NCBI GenBank assembly: GCA_030041955.1
Contig: JASIAO010000067.1
Coordinates: forward strand, 1-38,140
Direction: 5' to 3'
DNA length: 38,140 nt
DNA from: Acidobacteriaceae bacterium
GTDB taxonomy: Bacteria > Acidobacteriota > Terriglobia > Terriglobales > Acidobacteriaceae
Shown: positions 1-8,187 of the stretch, in pieces
How positions within the stretch are numbered: the stretch's first letter is position 1
Layout: each line of letters starts with the position of its first letter
The notes under the pieces: generated by a model
Told to the model about the DNA's origin: nothing
Databases searched by the model: none
Seen by the model: only the letters and a program-made list of their open reading frames with translations
Made by a program: the position numbers and the translations under genes

Positions 1-417
1 GCGCTGGGCGCGGCCTTTTGTCCGACGCTGCCGCCGGCGGGCCCATGGACAGCGCGGGAGCAAGCGTTGAGCGCGGCGCATAACGCATTCGCGGAAGTCT
101 TCTTCATCACCCTTGCCGTAATGTGCCTGACGCTGTTCCGGACAACGGCGCGCAACCGCACGCTGACACGGAACAAGCGGCGGCGCAATCGCGTGTACAC
201 GGTGTGCGGCACGGTGATGGCATTGTGTGGAGTGGTCGAGTTCATCTGCCACCGGATGCAGCCGATCCCCATGTGGGGCCCGGTGGGGTCAATCTTCTGC
301 TGCGAGTTCGTGGCGCTCGAGGCATTTGGCGTGGCGTGGCTCGCGAAGGGCAAGACGCTGCGGATGGGAAAAAAGACGGGGCGGGCGGCGAAGGACAAAC
401 AGGCGGTGGGGGTGTAG
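1..417 (+). CDS. Integral membrane protein, C-terminal part
   Basis: The reading frame is open to the window edge, so the gene begins upstream. The TTG at 67 used by the ORF track is an internal codon; the frame already codes from base 1. The visible 138 residues hold about three hydrophobic stretches (AFAEVFFITLAVMCLTLF, a segment around VYTVCGTVMALCGVVEFI, and a C-terminal one ending in AFGVAWLA), separated by a basic loop with RNKRRRNRVYTVCG. This basic-loop pattern recalls a family of multi-pass membrane proteins of unknown function (DUF998-like) found in Acidobacteria and Bacteroidetes; the match is from memory. The tail is Lys/Arg/Gly-rich and cytoplasmic by the positive-inside rule. 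A bidirectional terminator follows about 75 bases after the stop. The function is unknown. Confidence 0.6.
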   Translation, partial: ALGAAFCPTLPPAGPWTAREQALSAAHNAFAEVFFITLAVMCLTLFRTTARNRTLTRNKRRRNRVYTVCGTVMALCGVVEFICHRMQPIPMWGPVGSIFCCEFVALEAFGVAWLAKGKTLRMGKKTGRAAKDKQAVGV

Positions 418-491
418 GGGCAGAGCAAGACGGCGCCGTTTCTCGTCGCCTTGGTTCTTCGCTCAGGACGACTGCTCTTTCCATAACAAAC

Positions 492-521
492 AAGCCCCGA
501 CTCCAATGAGCCGGGGCTTTT
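492..521. terminator. Bidirectional intrinsic terminator
   Basis: An 8-bp GC-rich stem (AAGCCCCG / CGGGGCTT) with a 12-base loop is followed by TTTT on the plus strand and framed by A-rich sequence on the other side. It lies between the convergent membrane-protein gene (+) and the receiver-like gene (-) and can end both transcripts. Confidence 0.8.
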
Positions 522-572
522 CGTGCGGAGGGGCTTTCCAACCGGTAAAAGCTAAACCCTAACCGCTGCTCG

Positions 573-1481
573 TCAGGCTTCCGCGTATTCCATCTCCTGC
601 TCTTCGTCGAGGCCGTGGCGGCGCAGCAGCGTGGGCAGGTTCTGCGAGAAGGCGCTGCGCGGCATCACCATGTCGCAGCCGGCTTCCAGCGCCTTGGCTT
701 TCAGGTCCCCCTGCAGGTGCGAGAGGAATCCGATGACTGAGGTGCCGCGCTTCAGCTTCGCCTTCAGTTTCGGAATGAGCGTGAGCGGCTTGGCCGCGGC
801 ATTGTTCAGATCGAAGACGATCAGCGACGGGCGCTCCTCTTCGGGCGCCTCGACGATTTTGGCCAGCGTCTCCGGCTCGTTCTTAACGAAGGCCACTTTG
901 ACCCCGATTTTGCGCGCGGTCTCGTTGATCTTCGCGAAGAAGAACAGGTCCTCGATGAAAAGGAAAATGCGCGTGGGCGCGTCCTCGCGGACCGGCGGCG
1001 CGGGCGGCTCCCATGGCGCGGGCTCCGCATAATAGCCGTTGCCGTTCACGTTGCCGTTGCGGAGCTCGATGGTCGAGGGGGGCGCGTCGGCAACGTTGCC
1101 GTTGACGGTGCGGTAGCTGTGGTCCATGGGACCGACAAAGACGCGCTCGCGGCGCTGCTTGCCGCGGCGGCGACCCCCTCCGCCCTGGCCTCCCTGCGGC
1201 TGGCCGTTGCTCTTGAAGAAGCGCTGCTGGCTCGAAGGCTGCGGCTTGGGCGGCTTTTGCTTGTGCTGGTGGGGCTGCGCTTGGGCAGGCTGCTGGCCCT
1301 GCGCCTGGGGCTGTTGCTGCCCGCCGGCGTGCGCGGCTGCTCCCTTGTTGCGCTTGCGGCGGCGACGGCGGCGACGGCCGCCCGGAAATTGTCCCTGATT
1401 CTGGGCTTGCGCCTGATTCGAGGCCTGAGCCTGGGGCGGCGCTTCCGCCGGAGGCTGAGACTGGTTCTGCTCTGATGTCAT
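573..1481 (-). CDS. Disordered Arg/Gln-rich protein with C-terminal receiver-like domain
   Basis: I start this at the ATG at 1481 (302 residues) rather than the track's 1601, because AGGAAG sits seven bases upstream and the extra 40 residues look non-coding. Residues 1-165 are low complexity: Gln/Pro/Ala repeats, an Arg/Lys run (GGRRRRRRRKRNKG) and an RGG-like stretch (GGGRRRGKQRRERV), which suggests nucleic-acid binding. Residues 170-290 resemble a response-regulator receiver fold: an acidic pair after strand 1 (FIED, E177/D178), an Asp at the phospho-acceptor position (IVFDLNN, D224), a Ser near the Thr/Ser switch (GFLSHL) and Arg in MPRSAF where the invariant Lys is expected. It may therefore be a non-canonical receiver. 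It is monocistronic and ends at the shared terminator. I do not recognise a named function. Confidence 0.75.
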   Translation of the reverse strand: MTSEQNQSQPPAEAPPQAQASNQAQAQNQGQFPGGRRRRRRRKRNKGAAAHAGGQQQPQAQGQQPAQAQPHQHKQKPPKPQPSSQQRFFKSNGQPQGGQGGGGRRRGKQRRERVFVGPMDHSYRTVNGNVADAPPSTIELRNGNVNGNGYYAEPAPWEPPAPPVREDAPTRIFLFIEDLFFFAKINETARKIGVKVAFVKNEPETLAKIVEAPEEERPSLIVFDLNNAAAKPLTLIPKLKAKLKRGTSVIGFLSHLQGDLKAKALEAGCDMVMPRSAFSQNLPTLLRRHGLDEEQEMEYAEA

Positions 1482-2015
1482 GCGTGCACTTCCTGGTGCG
1501 ATAGATAAGGTCCCTGGTCCCATCCCGACGCTGTCGGCGATTGCTCGAGCGGCGGGGTCACAAAGCGGAATGCAGGAACGCGGTGTTAGGTCTAAGGTCA
1601 AGCTCCGGCGTCAACACCCTGACAGAAACTGACGGATATCCCCGGAAAGTTAAGTTTGCGGCAAAGCGGCACCGAACTGGCTCCCGACTGAACGGGGGAG
1701 CCGGCGGAACACCACGAAATGCCACGTCGATCAACGGAACGCAATCGAAATCGCCGTCCGATCCTGATTCACCATTCGCCACCGGATCTCCGCAGCCAGC
1801 ACACTGCCGGGGCGGGTTCCGGGGCCGATTCCAGACTCTCGAGAATGCGGCGAGCCTCGCCGAGTTCACAGCATGGCGTCAGCCGCTCGATAGGTAAGTC
1901 CAATACTACTCCGAGAGCACTGCACTGGCAAGCTATTTGATGCGTGGGAGGGAGCGGGGCGATGCACGGAGGGATGGGGCGGGTTCCGGGGCGGCGAATC
2001 GGGTAGGCGGGAAAG
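1482..2015. other. Gene-poor intergenic region
   Basis: About 530 bases without a convincing gene. The track ORFs here (1541..1897 and 1719..1940 on plus, 1558..1869 and 1769..2221 on minus) lack recognisable domains, good ribosome sites and sensible composition. TTGACG and TTGACC motifs (minus strand, near 1596-1614) could be -35 elements for the receiver-like gene, but I see no matching -10 at normal spacing. Confidence 0.5.
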
Positions 2016-2046
2016 CAAAAAGCCATCCGCATGGGCGGATGGCTTC
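2016..2046 (-). terminator. Intrinsic terminator, minus strand
   Basis: An 11-bp perfect stem (AAGCCATCCGC / GCGGATGGCTT) with a 4-base loop is followed on the minus strand by TTTTT. It ends whatever transcript crosses 2050-2350 from the right: the candidate RNA and/or mutM read-through. Confidence 0.8.
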
Positions 2047-2212
2047 TCGATGGCCAGTCACTGGCCTCCCTAAAATTCCCTTCCTCCTCGCGGTGTCCGG
2101 GATGCTTGCATTCCGGCCGGGGCAAAACCTTGTAAGGGATGCTCTCGGCGGCCGGAATTCTCTGTCGCAGTGACCCTTCTGTGGAGGGCCTGTGCGTCGC
2201 TGGCATCGTGCA
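2016..2212 (-). ncRNA. Candidate structured small RNA with its own terminator (6S-like shape)
   Basis: Read on the minus strand, about 190 bases fold as a long rod. The 5' CGATGCCAG (2208-2200) pairs with 3' CTGGCCATCG (2057-2048) with a single bulge. GGCCCTCC pairs with GGGAGGCC further in, and a perfect 10-bp arm ATTCCGGCCG/CGGCCGGAAT (2149-2158 with 2110-2119) closes the apical part. Large unpaired stretches separate the two. A strong terminator follows. No ORF or downstream gene is attached, since the next minus-strand gene starts 535 bases further on. A closing stem, a central bubble and an apical hairpin at this length are the layout of 6S RNA, but I cannot match conserved 6S sequence. 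A long leader or trailer of mutM is the alternative. Confidence 0.4.
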
Positions 2213-2346
2213 TAAGAGCAATTGGCGGGCCGTTTCGATTGCTCCGGAAAATCAATAACTTAGGAGAAAAGTGAGGGCGCGTACGCTTCCGATTCCCGTA
2301 GAGCGTCGAGGGGGCCTTCCATAAATCCATAAAGGAACGCCGCAGA

Positions 2347-3168
2347 TCAGTGCTGGCAATGAGGGCAGAAGTGGGTTCCGCGGCCGGCGAGGACGATGCG
2401 GCGGATGGGGGTTCCGCAGACGCGGCACGGTTCACCCTGCCGGCCGTAGACGCAGTGTTGGATCTGGAAGAATCCCTCCGAGCCATCGGCGTCGACGTAA
2501 TCCGAGACGGAGGAGCCCCCGGCGCGAATGGCCGCGCGGAGGACGGAGCGCAGGGCATCCCGGAGCCGGTCGAGGCGTGGGCGGGTGAGCCGGCCGGCGG
2601 GGCAAGTAGGGCGGATTCGAGCGCGGAAGAGGCTTTCGTCGGCGTAAATGTTGCCCACGCCGTGAAGCAGAGACTGGTTGAGCAGCGCGGCTTTGATCGT
2701 GAGCTTGCGTCCGCGGAAGAGCGCGGCAAACTCGTCGCGGGATATGGTGAGCGGCTCGTGGCCGGGGCCGGCGAAGTCGTGCACGAGGGCCAGTCGGCCG
2801 AATCGCCGGGGATCGACAAAGCGGAGCTCGCGGCCCGAGGCCAGGTGCAGGATGGCATGGGTGTGTGGCGGGAGTGGGACTTCGGGCACAGAGACGAGCA
2901 GGCGTCCGGTCATGCCAAGATGAACGAGCCACTGAGCCTGGTTCGAATGAGCTTTGCGGGACCGGGGATTCGCAAGGTCGAAAACGATGTGTTTGCCGAC
3001 GCGCCGGACGCGGTCGATGCGCCGCCCCGCGAGGGCGGATGCCATCGCATCGGGCGGGGTCTTGAAGGGCTGTTTGAATGAGGAGAGCCAGGCGGAGCGG
3101 ATGGTGTCGCCATGGATGCGGCGATGGACGCCGTTGGCGATGGTTTCGACTTCAGGCAGTTCGGGCAT
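2347..3168 (-). CDS. mutM: Formamidopyrimidine-DNA glycosylase (Fpg/MutM)
   Basis: 273 residues, the usual length. This bifunctional base-excision enzyme removes 8-oxoguanine and formamidopyrimidines and nicks the abasic site. The protein opens with MPELPEVE, so after Met removal Pro is the catalytic N-terminal nucleophile and Glu3 its partner. RLLVSVPEVPLPPHTHAIL and the DPRRFGRL motif belong to the N-terminal beta-sandwich. LNQSLLHGVGNIYADESLFRARIRP is the helix-two-turn-helix. The C terminus carries the zinc finger CxxC-x16-CxxC (CRVCGTP ... THFCPHCQ). The gene stands alone and is transcribed away from the TonB receptor gene, with a shared upstream region of about 230 bases. The 3' end encoding the zinc finger shares a 12-base block with the palindromic repeats described elsewhere. 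Confidence 0.97.
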   Translation of the reverse strand: MPELPEVETIANGVHRRIHGDTIRSAWLSSFKQPFKTPPDAMASALAGRRIDRVRRVGKHIVFDLANPRSRKAHSNQAQWLVHLGMTGRLLVSVPEVPLPPHTHAILHLASGRELRFVDPRRFGRLALVHDFAGPGHEPLTISRDEFAALFRGRKLTIKAALLNQSLLHGVGNIYADESLFRARIRPTCPAGRLTRPRLDRLRDALRSVLRAAIRAGGSSVSDYVDADGSEGFFQIQHCVYGRQGEPCRVCGTPIRRIVLAGRGTHFCPHCQH

Positions 3169-3198
3169 AGCTGATTACGAGTCTAGTGTCGCGGAGCA

Positions 3199-3225
3199 GG
3201 TTCCGTCGGATGCACTGCCGGAACC
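3199..3225. repeat. Inverted repeat in the mutM/TonB-receptor divergent region
   Basis: GGTTCCG and CGGAACC face each other across 13 bases, about 30 bases upstream of the mutM start. This could be an operator or a chance palindrome in GC-rich DNA; only the sequence symmetry supports it. Confidence 0.3.
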
Positions 3226-3328
3226 GGGCATGATCGCGTCAAGAGAAGGCTTACTAAGGGCGGATCGAAGCCTCGGCACAGCGATCCGGCCCCGGAAAAC
3301 GAACCGGTAAACTCTTCCGGGATTCCGC

Positions 3329-3358
3329 TTGACACGCCGTTGGCCGCGGAAGTACCTT
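3329..3358 (+). promoter_or_regulatory. Candidate sigma-70-type promoter for the TonB receptor gene
   Basis: A perfect -35 hexamer TTGACA (3329-3334) is followed after 18 bases by TACCTT (3353-3358), a weak -10. It would give a leader of about 35 bases before the ATG at 3401. The -35 match is the main support. Confidence 0.45.
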
Positions 3359-3400
3359 CGATAGTCCAAAAAATCAGCTTTGAGCGCGAGGCCAAATTCA

Positions 3401-6400
3401 ATGAGAACTCCATTTAAGATAAGAAAACCTTTACAGCTGACCCTTTACAGTTTCCTCTTTGCGCTGGCCATTCTGCTCCTGAACCGCACCGGCAGGGCGC
3501 AAACCGAAAATGCGACCCTCCAGGGCAGCGTTACCGATCCCTCAGGCGCAGGTGACCGTCACCAACGCAGCCACCGGAGTGGCGCGCTCGCTGACTACCA
3601 ACAGCGCCGGAGAGTTCACCGTGGTCGGACTGATTCCAGGTACGTACTCGGTGCGCGTCGCCCATGAGGGATTCAAGTCGGCCGAGGTGAACGGGATCGT
3701 GCTGAGCGTTAGCGCCCACGAACAGATCCCCATTCAGCTCACCGTTGGAACCGCAACCCAGACCGTCACCGTGAACGGCAGCGCCATTCAACTGCTCACG
3801 ACATCCCCGGCGGTTTCCACTGTCGTCAACCAGCAGGAAGTCGCCAACATGCCCCTGAACGGCCGCAGCTTCCAGGACCTGATGCTGATGGTGCCGGGTG
3901 TGACCACCGTGAACCCCCAGACCGCCAGCTCGCTCTCGGACCACAATGGCGTTTCGCTGATCCAGGTCGACGGCGGCTCAGGCTACTCCAATGCCTTCAC
4001 CGTCGACGGGGTAAGCGCGAACTTCGGCTCTGACAATAACGGCGGATTCGCCGGCATCGGAGGCGCCGGCGGCCTGGCCGCGGCTACCATTCTGGGAACC
4101 ACCCAGGCCCTCGTGCCCGTCGACGATCTCAAGGAATTCCGCGTGGAGACGAACAGCTATGCTGCCGAGTATGGAGGTTACTCCGGAGGTCAGTTCGTCT
4201 TCGTTACGCGCTCCGGAACCAACACCTTCCACGGCAGCGCCTCTGACTATTACCGCGACACGATTTTCGACGCCAACGACTACTTCAACAACTACTATGG
4301 GACGCGCAGGCAGCCGCTGCTGCAGAACGATTTCAGCGGTACGCTCGGAGGCCCGGTACAGATTCCCCACTTCTATAACGGGAAGGATAAGACCTTCTTC
4401 TTTGTCAATTACGAAGGGCTCCGTGCAAACCTGCCCGGCGCATCGTACCTGCAGTACGTTCCCACCGCCGCCGCCCGTGCATCGGCCACCGGCACCATGG
4501 CGGCTTTTCTCAACTCTTTCCCCACGTCGAACGTGGCCAACGCTCCCGACCTGGGAGACGGCCTCACCACCTTCGTCGCCGGCTATCCCTCCCTCAATAA
4601 CCTGAACACCTACGACCTGCGCATTGACGAGGACCTCACGAAAAACGAAGAACTATTTGCGCGGGCCAGCAACACCAACTCCACGGCCACCTCCTACTTC
4701 CTCGCTCAGATCGAGCACCTGAAGCAGAACACCCGCATGTACACGGCCGGTCTCACCAGTTCCTTCGGTCCGCGCATTACCAACCAGTTCCGCGCTAACT
4801 TCTCCCTGAGCGCGGGCCCCCAGTCCGGCGGCGATTACGTCCAGCCCGGCGCCGATCCTTTCAACATGATCACCGGCGGCGGCTATCCGGCGAACATCCC
4901 CAACATCTACATCGGCGTCTTTTACTATCCGGCCGTCGGCAGTCTTTATTCCCAGGCCTACCTGGGAGTGAACGAAACTCGCCAGGTCGATGTTCCCGAC
5001 AACCTGACGTGGGTGGTAGGTCGCCATCAGATGAAGTTCGGCGTTGACTACCGCATCCTCAACTCCACCCAGCTTCCGGAGAGCCCGCTGGTGGGCTACG
5101 AGTACTACAGCGAGGCAACTCTGCTCGCGAACACCTCGGATTACATCTACAACTACTCCTATGGGAGCTTTTACCCGGGAGTCTGGGACTTCGCGGCATA
5201 CGCCCAGGACCAGTGGCAGGTGAACCACAGGCTCAGCCTTTCCTACGGTCTCCGTTGGGATCTGATGCCTCCCCCAACCGTGAGGCGGGGCAATGTTCCC
5301 TATACCCTCGTCAATCAGAACAATCTTTCCGCGCTCGCCTTAGGCTCGCCTGCCGCGCCTTACGATACGTATGACGACGACTTTGCGCCTCGTTTGGGAG
5401 TGACGTATCTTGCCCGGACAGCGCCCGGCTACGAGACCCAGGTTCGCGGCGGAGTGGGCGTGTTCTATGACTCGGCCGTGAATGAGGGCAACGCGCAGAT
5501 CGGCTTCTACTCGCCGGGGTTCTCCGACGGTAACTCCTTCTGCCCGTACTCCTATTGCAACATCGTGGGAACGTACTCTTACCCCCTGCCTGCTCAGTAC
5601 CTTTACACGCCCATTCAGTACCCGCCGGTGCCTCCGTTTACTTCCCTGTACTATGCGGTCTCGCCACACTTTGCCAATCCGTATACGATTCAGGGGAATA
5701 TCGCCGTGCAGCAGGATTTCGGCGCGAATAACGCCGTCACCTTCGACTACGTCGGGGCCTTCTACAGGAAAGGGATCGAGTTCAACGACACTTATGTCTA
5801 TCCCTATAACCCGAACTTCCAGTTTGTCGATTTCGAAACAAATGCATTACGTTCCGCCTATAACTCGGGCCAGTTCACCTTTCAGCATCGCGTCAGTAAC
5901 GGCCTCTATGCCTATGCTGGATACACCTGGTCGCACGACATCACGCAGAATCAGATCAACTCATTTACCCCGTACCAGAAGGGCAACTCCGGGGCCGACC
6001 TGAGGAATAATTTCAACGCTGTTCTCACCTGGGATGTCCCTTACGCCTCCGGCAATCACCTCGTGGACGCTCTTGCCGCGCACTGGGGCGCCGATATTCG
6101 TTTCATGGCGAGAACCGGATTTCCCATTACCCTCTACGGCGCCAAAGGGTCATCTGCAGCGTCGGATGGCCAGAGCGTTTCTCCCGGGCTTGACTTCGTG
6201 CCCAACCAGCCGCTGTATCTCCACGGCACTTACAACGGCGCGCAGATACCCAGCGGCGTGCAGTTGAATCCGGCGGCCTTCACGTCAGCTCCGGTTGGTG
6301 TTAACGGTACCGTGCCCCAGAATTATTTCCGCGGCTACGGGATGAGCCAGTGGAACGTCGCCCTTCGTCGCGACTTTCCCATCTACGAGAGGACTCATCT

Positions 6401-6593
6401 CCAGTTCAGGGCGGAAGCGTTCAACCTCTTCAACCGTGCGAATTTTGGCGCGATCGACGATTATCTTCCCGACCTGACCTTCGGACAGGCCACCGACAGC
6501 CTGGCCGCTGCACTGACTCCCGGCGCGAGCTCCGCGCAGTATCAGTCCGGAGGTCCGCGTGAACTGCAGCTGGCTTTGAAAATTCTCTTCTGA
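3401..6593 (+). CDS. TonB-dependent receptor (Oar-like) with carboxypeptidase-regulatory domain; apparent frameshift near N terminus
   Basis: This is an outer-membrane receptor of the large acidobacterial type, about 1,064 residues if both frames are joined. The ATG at 3401 opens a signal peptide (LTLYSFLFALAILLLNRTGRAQ) and the start of a carboxypeptidase-regulatory/Cna-B-like domain (ATLQGSVTDPSGA). The frame then breaks near 3536-3552, and the same domain continues one frame over as IPQAQVTVTNAATGVARS. The plug follows (VANMPLNGRSFQDLMLMVPGV), then a long beta-barrel ending GGPRELQLALKILF with the terminal aromatic residue typical of barrel insertion. The track ORF 3510..6593 lacks the signal peptide, so its start is artificial. 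A GH128-like hydrolase follows on the same strand, so the pair may import oligosaccharides; the substrate is inferred. Without a correct N terminus the protein would not be exported. Confidence 0.85.
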
Positions 6594-6623
6594 TCTTTCC
6601 GGAGGAGAAGGGCAATGGATAAG

Positions 6624-6667
6624 AATGGGCCCGGCTCAGCCCCCGCTCGGTGGGGCGGCCGCGGCCC
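6624..6667 (+). repeat. Stem-loop between receptor and hydrolase genes
   Basis: ATGGGCC and GGCCCAT enclose an inner GCCCC/GGGGC pairing. There is no T-run, so this is more likely an attenuator, a processing hairpin or an mRNA stabiliser than a full terminator. It separates the two possible starts of the hydrolase gene. Confidence 0.4.
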
Positions 6668-6698
6668 ATCCAGTGCATCCGAGCCCAAAAGGATAAAC

Positions 6699-7505
6699 AT
6701 GAAGTCCGCAATTCTTCCCGTAATTGTCTTACTCGGTCTGACTCTCACCTCCCGGCCTCTTCTGGCCGCTTCTCCTGAAAAAGGCGTCGGCGAGTATTCG
6801 CAGCCTCATGGCGCCAGGGTCCTTACCGAGCTGAAAGTCTCCTGGTATTACGACTGGAAACCACGGCCGGACGTTGCGGGAGCGCCCGCGAACGTGCAGT
6901 TCATCCCCATGATCTGGGGTCCGCAGAACCTTAACGAGGCGGATCTGCAGGCGGCGAAGGCCGGCGGCGCGGGCATCGTTCTGGGCTTTAACGAACCGAA
7001 CGAACCATCGCAGTCAAACATGACCGTGGAAGAGGCCCTGGATGCCTGGCCGAAGCTCGAGGCGCTGGGCATGCGCCTGGGAAGTCCGGCGGTGGGAACA
7101 GGTGACGACGTGAAACCGGACGGATGGCTGGCGCGGTTTATGGCAGGCGCGAAGCAGCGCGGGTACCGCGTCGATTTCCTGTGCCTGCACCCCTACCAGT
7201 CGAGCTTCGATCCGCAGATCGCTGCGCGCGACCTGGTGCGCGAAGTGACGGAGATGCACGAGCGTTACCATTTGCCCATCTGGGTGACGGAATATGCGAT
7301 CGCAAACTGGGAGGGCAAGCCGGTAACTCCGGATGCGGCGACGGAGGCGAACTTCGTGCGGGAGTCGACAGCCGCCATGGACAAGCTGCCGTTTGTGGAG
7401 CGTTATGCGTGGTACGGCGCGGTAACGAATCAGCCGTATTTTTCAACCAATGAGAGCGACGGGAAGATGACTCCCGTGGGCAAGGCCTGGAGCGAAGCGC
7501 ACTGA
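6699..7505 (+). CDS. Secreted glycoside hydrolase, GH128/Asl1-like catalytic core
   Basis: 268 residues from the ATG at 6699, chosen because AAGGA lies just upstream and the product then begins directly with a signal peptide (MKSAILPVIVLLGLTLTSRPLLAA). The track start at 6615 also has a GGAGGAG site but would put 28 hydrophilic residues before the signal. The mature part fits the Glyco_hydro_cc (Asl1-like) TIM barrel. It shows SWYYDWKP near strand 1, LGFNEPNEPSQ around residue 96 with the likely acid/base Glu, LCLHPYQ, and WVTEYAIANW with E198 as the likely nucleophile. Family members act on beta-1,3-glucans, so fungal wall or plant glucan is a plausible substrate, by inference. It sits just downstream of the TonB receptor. 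Confidence 0.8.
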   Translation: MKSAILPVIVLLGLTLTSRPLLAASPEKGVGEYSQPHGARVLTELKVSWYYDWKPRPDVAGAPANVQFIPMIWGPQNLNEADLQAAKAGGAGIVLGFNEPNEPSQSNMTVEEALDAWPKLEALGMRLGSPAVGTGDDVKPDGWLARFMAGAKQRGYRVDFLCLHPYQSSFDPQIAARDLVREVTEMHERYHLPIWVTEYAIANWEGKPVTPDAATEANFVRESTAAMDKLPFVERYAWYGAVTNQPYFSTNESDGKMTPVGKAWSEAH

Positions 7506-7563
7506 GCGGCTGGCCGCATGGCGACGGCCTCAGCCGCAGCCGAGGCAAAGCCGCCAATGCAAA

Positions 7564-8040
7564 CTAAGCGGAAGCGGGCTGCTCGGATCTGGGTGCCGGT
7601 GCGGGCTTGGTGGCTTTGGCTTCTGAATAGAGAGCAGATCCGACGATCGTGCCAACCAGCGTTCCCGCCAGCGCTCCGGCCGTCGTGTCCACGGCAAGCC
7701 GCTGCGTGAAGAGTCCGCTCAGATACATGAAGCTGGCGTTGGGAATCAACGCTCCAACCACCCACACGATCAGACCCGCGCGGACCGCGGTGAGCGTTCC
7801 GGCGCCAAAGCGGGGGAGCATGGCTGCATAGAGGTAGACGGCGATGACGCCTCCGAGGATGCCGAGGATATTGACCCACATAATTTCGTAGGTGGAGACA
7901 GTGGGATGACCAAGGGCATGCATTTCGGCGGTCCACTCGGCTCCAAGCATGCGGCCATTGACGGCGTAACCGAGGAGATCGACGACCAGACCGCCGAGAA
8001 CACCGCCGAGTAGTACACGTCTTAGATTAACTTTTGTCAT
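7564..8040 (-). CDS. Small four-helix membrane protein, paralogue A
   Basis: 158 residues with a strong GGAGGAGG site just before the ATG. Four hydrophobic segments are seen: VLLGGVLGGLVVDLLGYAV, IMWVNILGILGGVIAVYLYAAM, GLIVWVVGALIPNASFMYL and GALAGTLVGTIVGSALY. The C-terminal tail is Pro/Ala-rich. It aligns without gaps to the 158-residue product at 9899-10375, sharing LGG, ALGHP.(V/M)ST.E, YLYAA..PR(F/Y)G.G and TIVG.ALY. I recognise the pattern as a conserved acidobacterial membrane protein of unknown function. It lies immediately downstream of the amidohydrolase on the same strand (147-base gap). Confidence 0.8.
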   Translation of the reverse strand: MTKVNLRRVLLGGVLGGLVVDLLGYAVNGRMLGAEWTAEMHALGHPTVSTYEIMWVNILGILGGVIAVYLYAAMLPRFGAGTLTAVRAGLIVWVVGALIPNASFMYLSGLFTQRLAVDTTAGALAGTLVGTIVGSALYSEAKATKPAPAPRSEQPASA

Positions 8041-8187
8041 TTCCTCCTCCAGTGGGGGACGCGCGTAGGATAACCGCGCCCGGGAGCAGGCGCAATGAAA
8101 AACTACGGTGGAGACGCGCTGGAGTTAACGTTCCGCACGCCGTTCGCGCCGGAGTGCGATCCGGCCGCGAGCACAGTTACTGAAGAG

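Noticed and set aside
2050-2212. SRP RNA, RNase P RNA or tmRNA for the structured region
   Set aside because: No SRP GGAA-tetraloop domain, too short for RNase P, and no tRNA-like ends for tmRNA.
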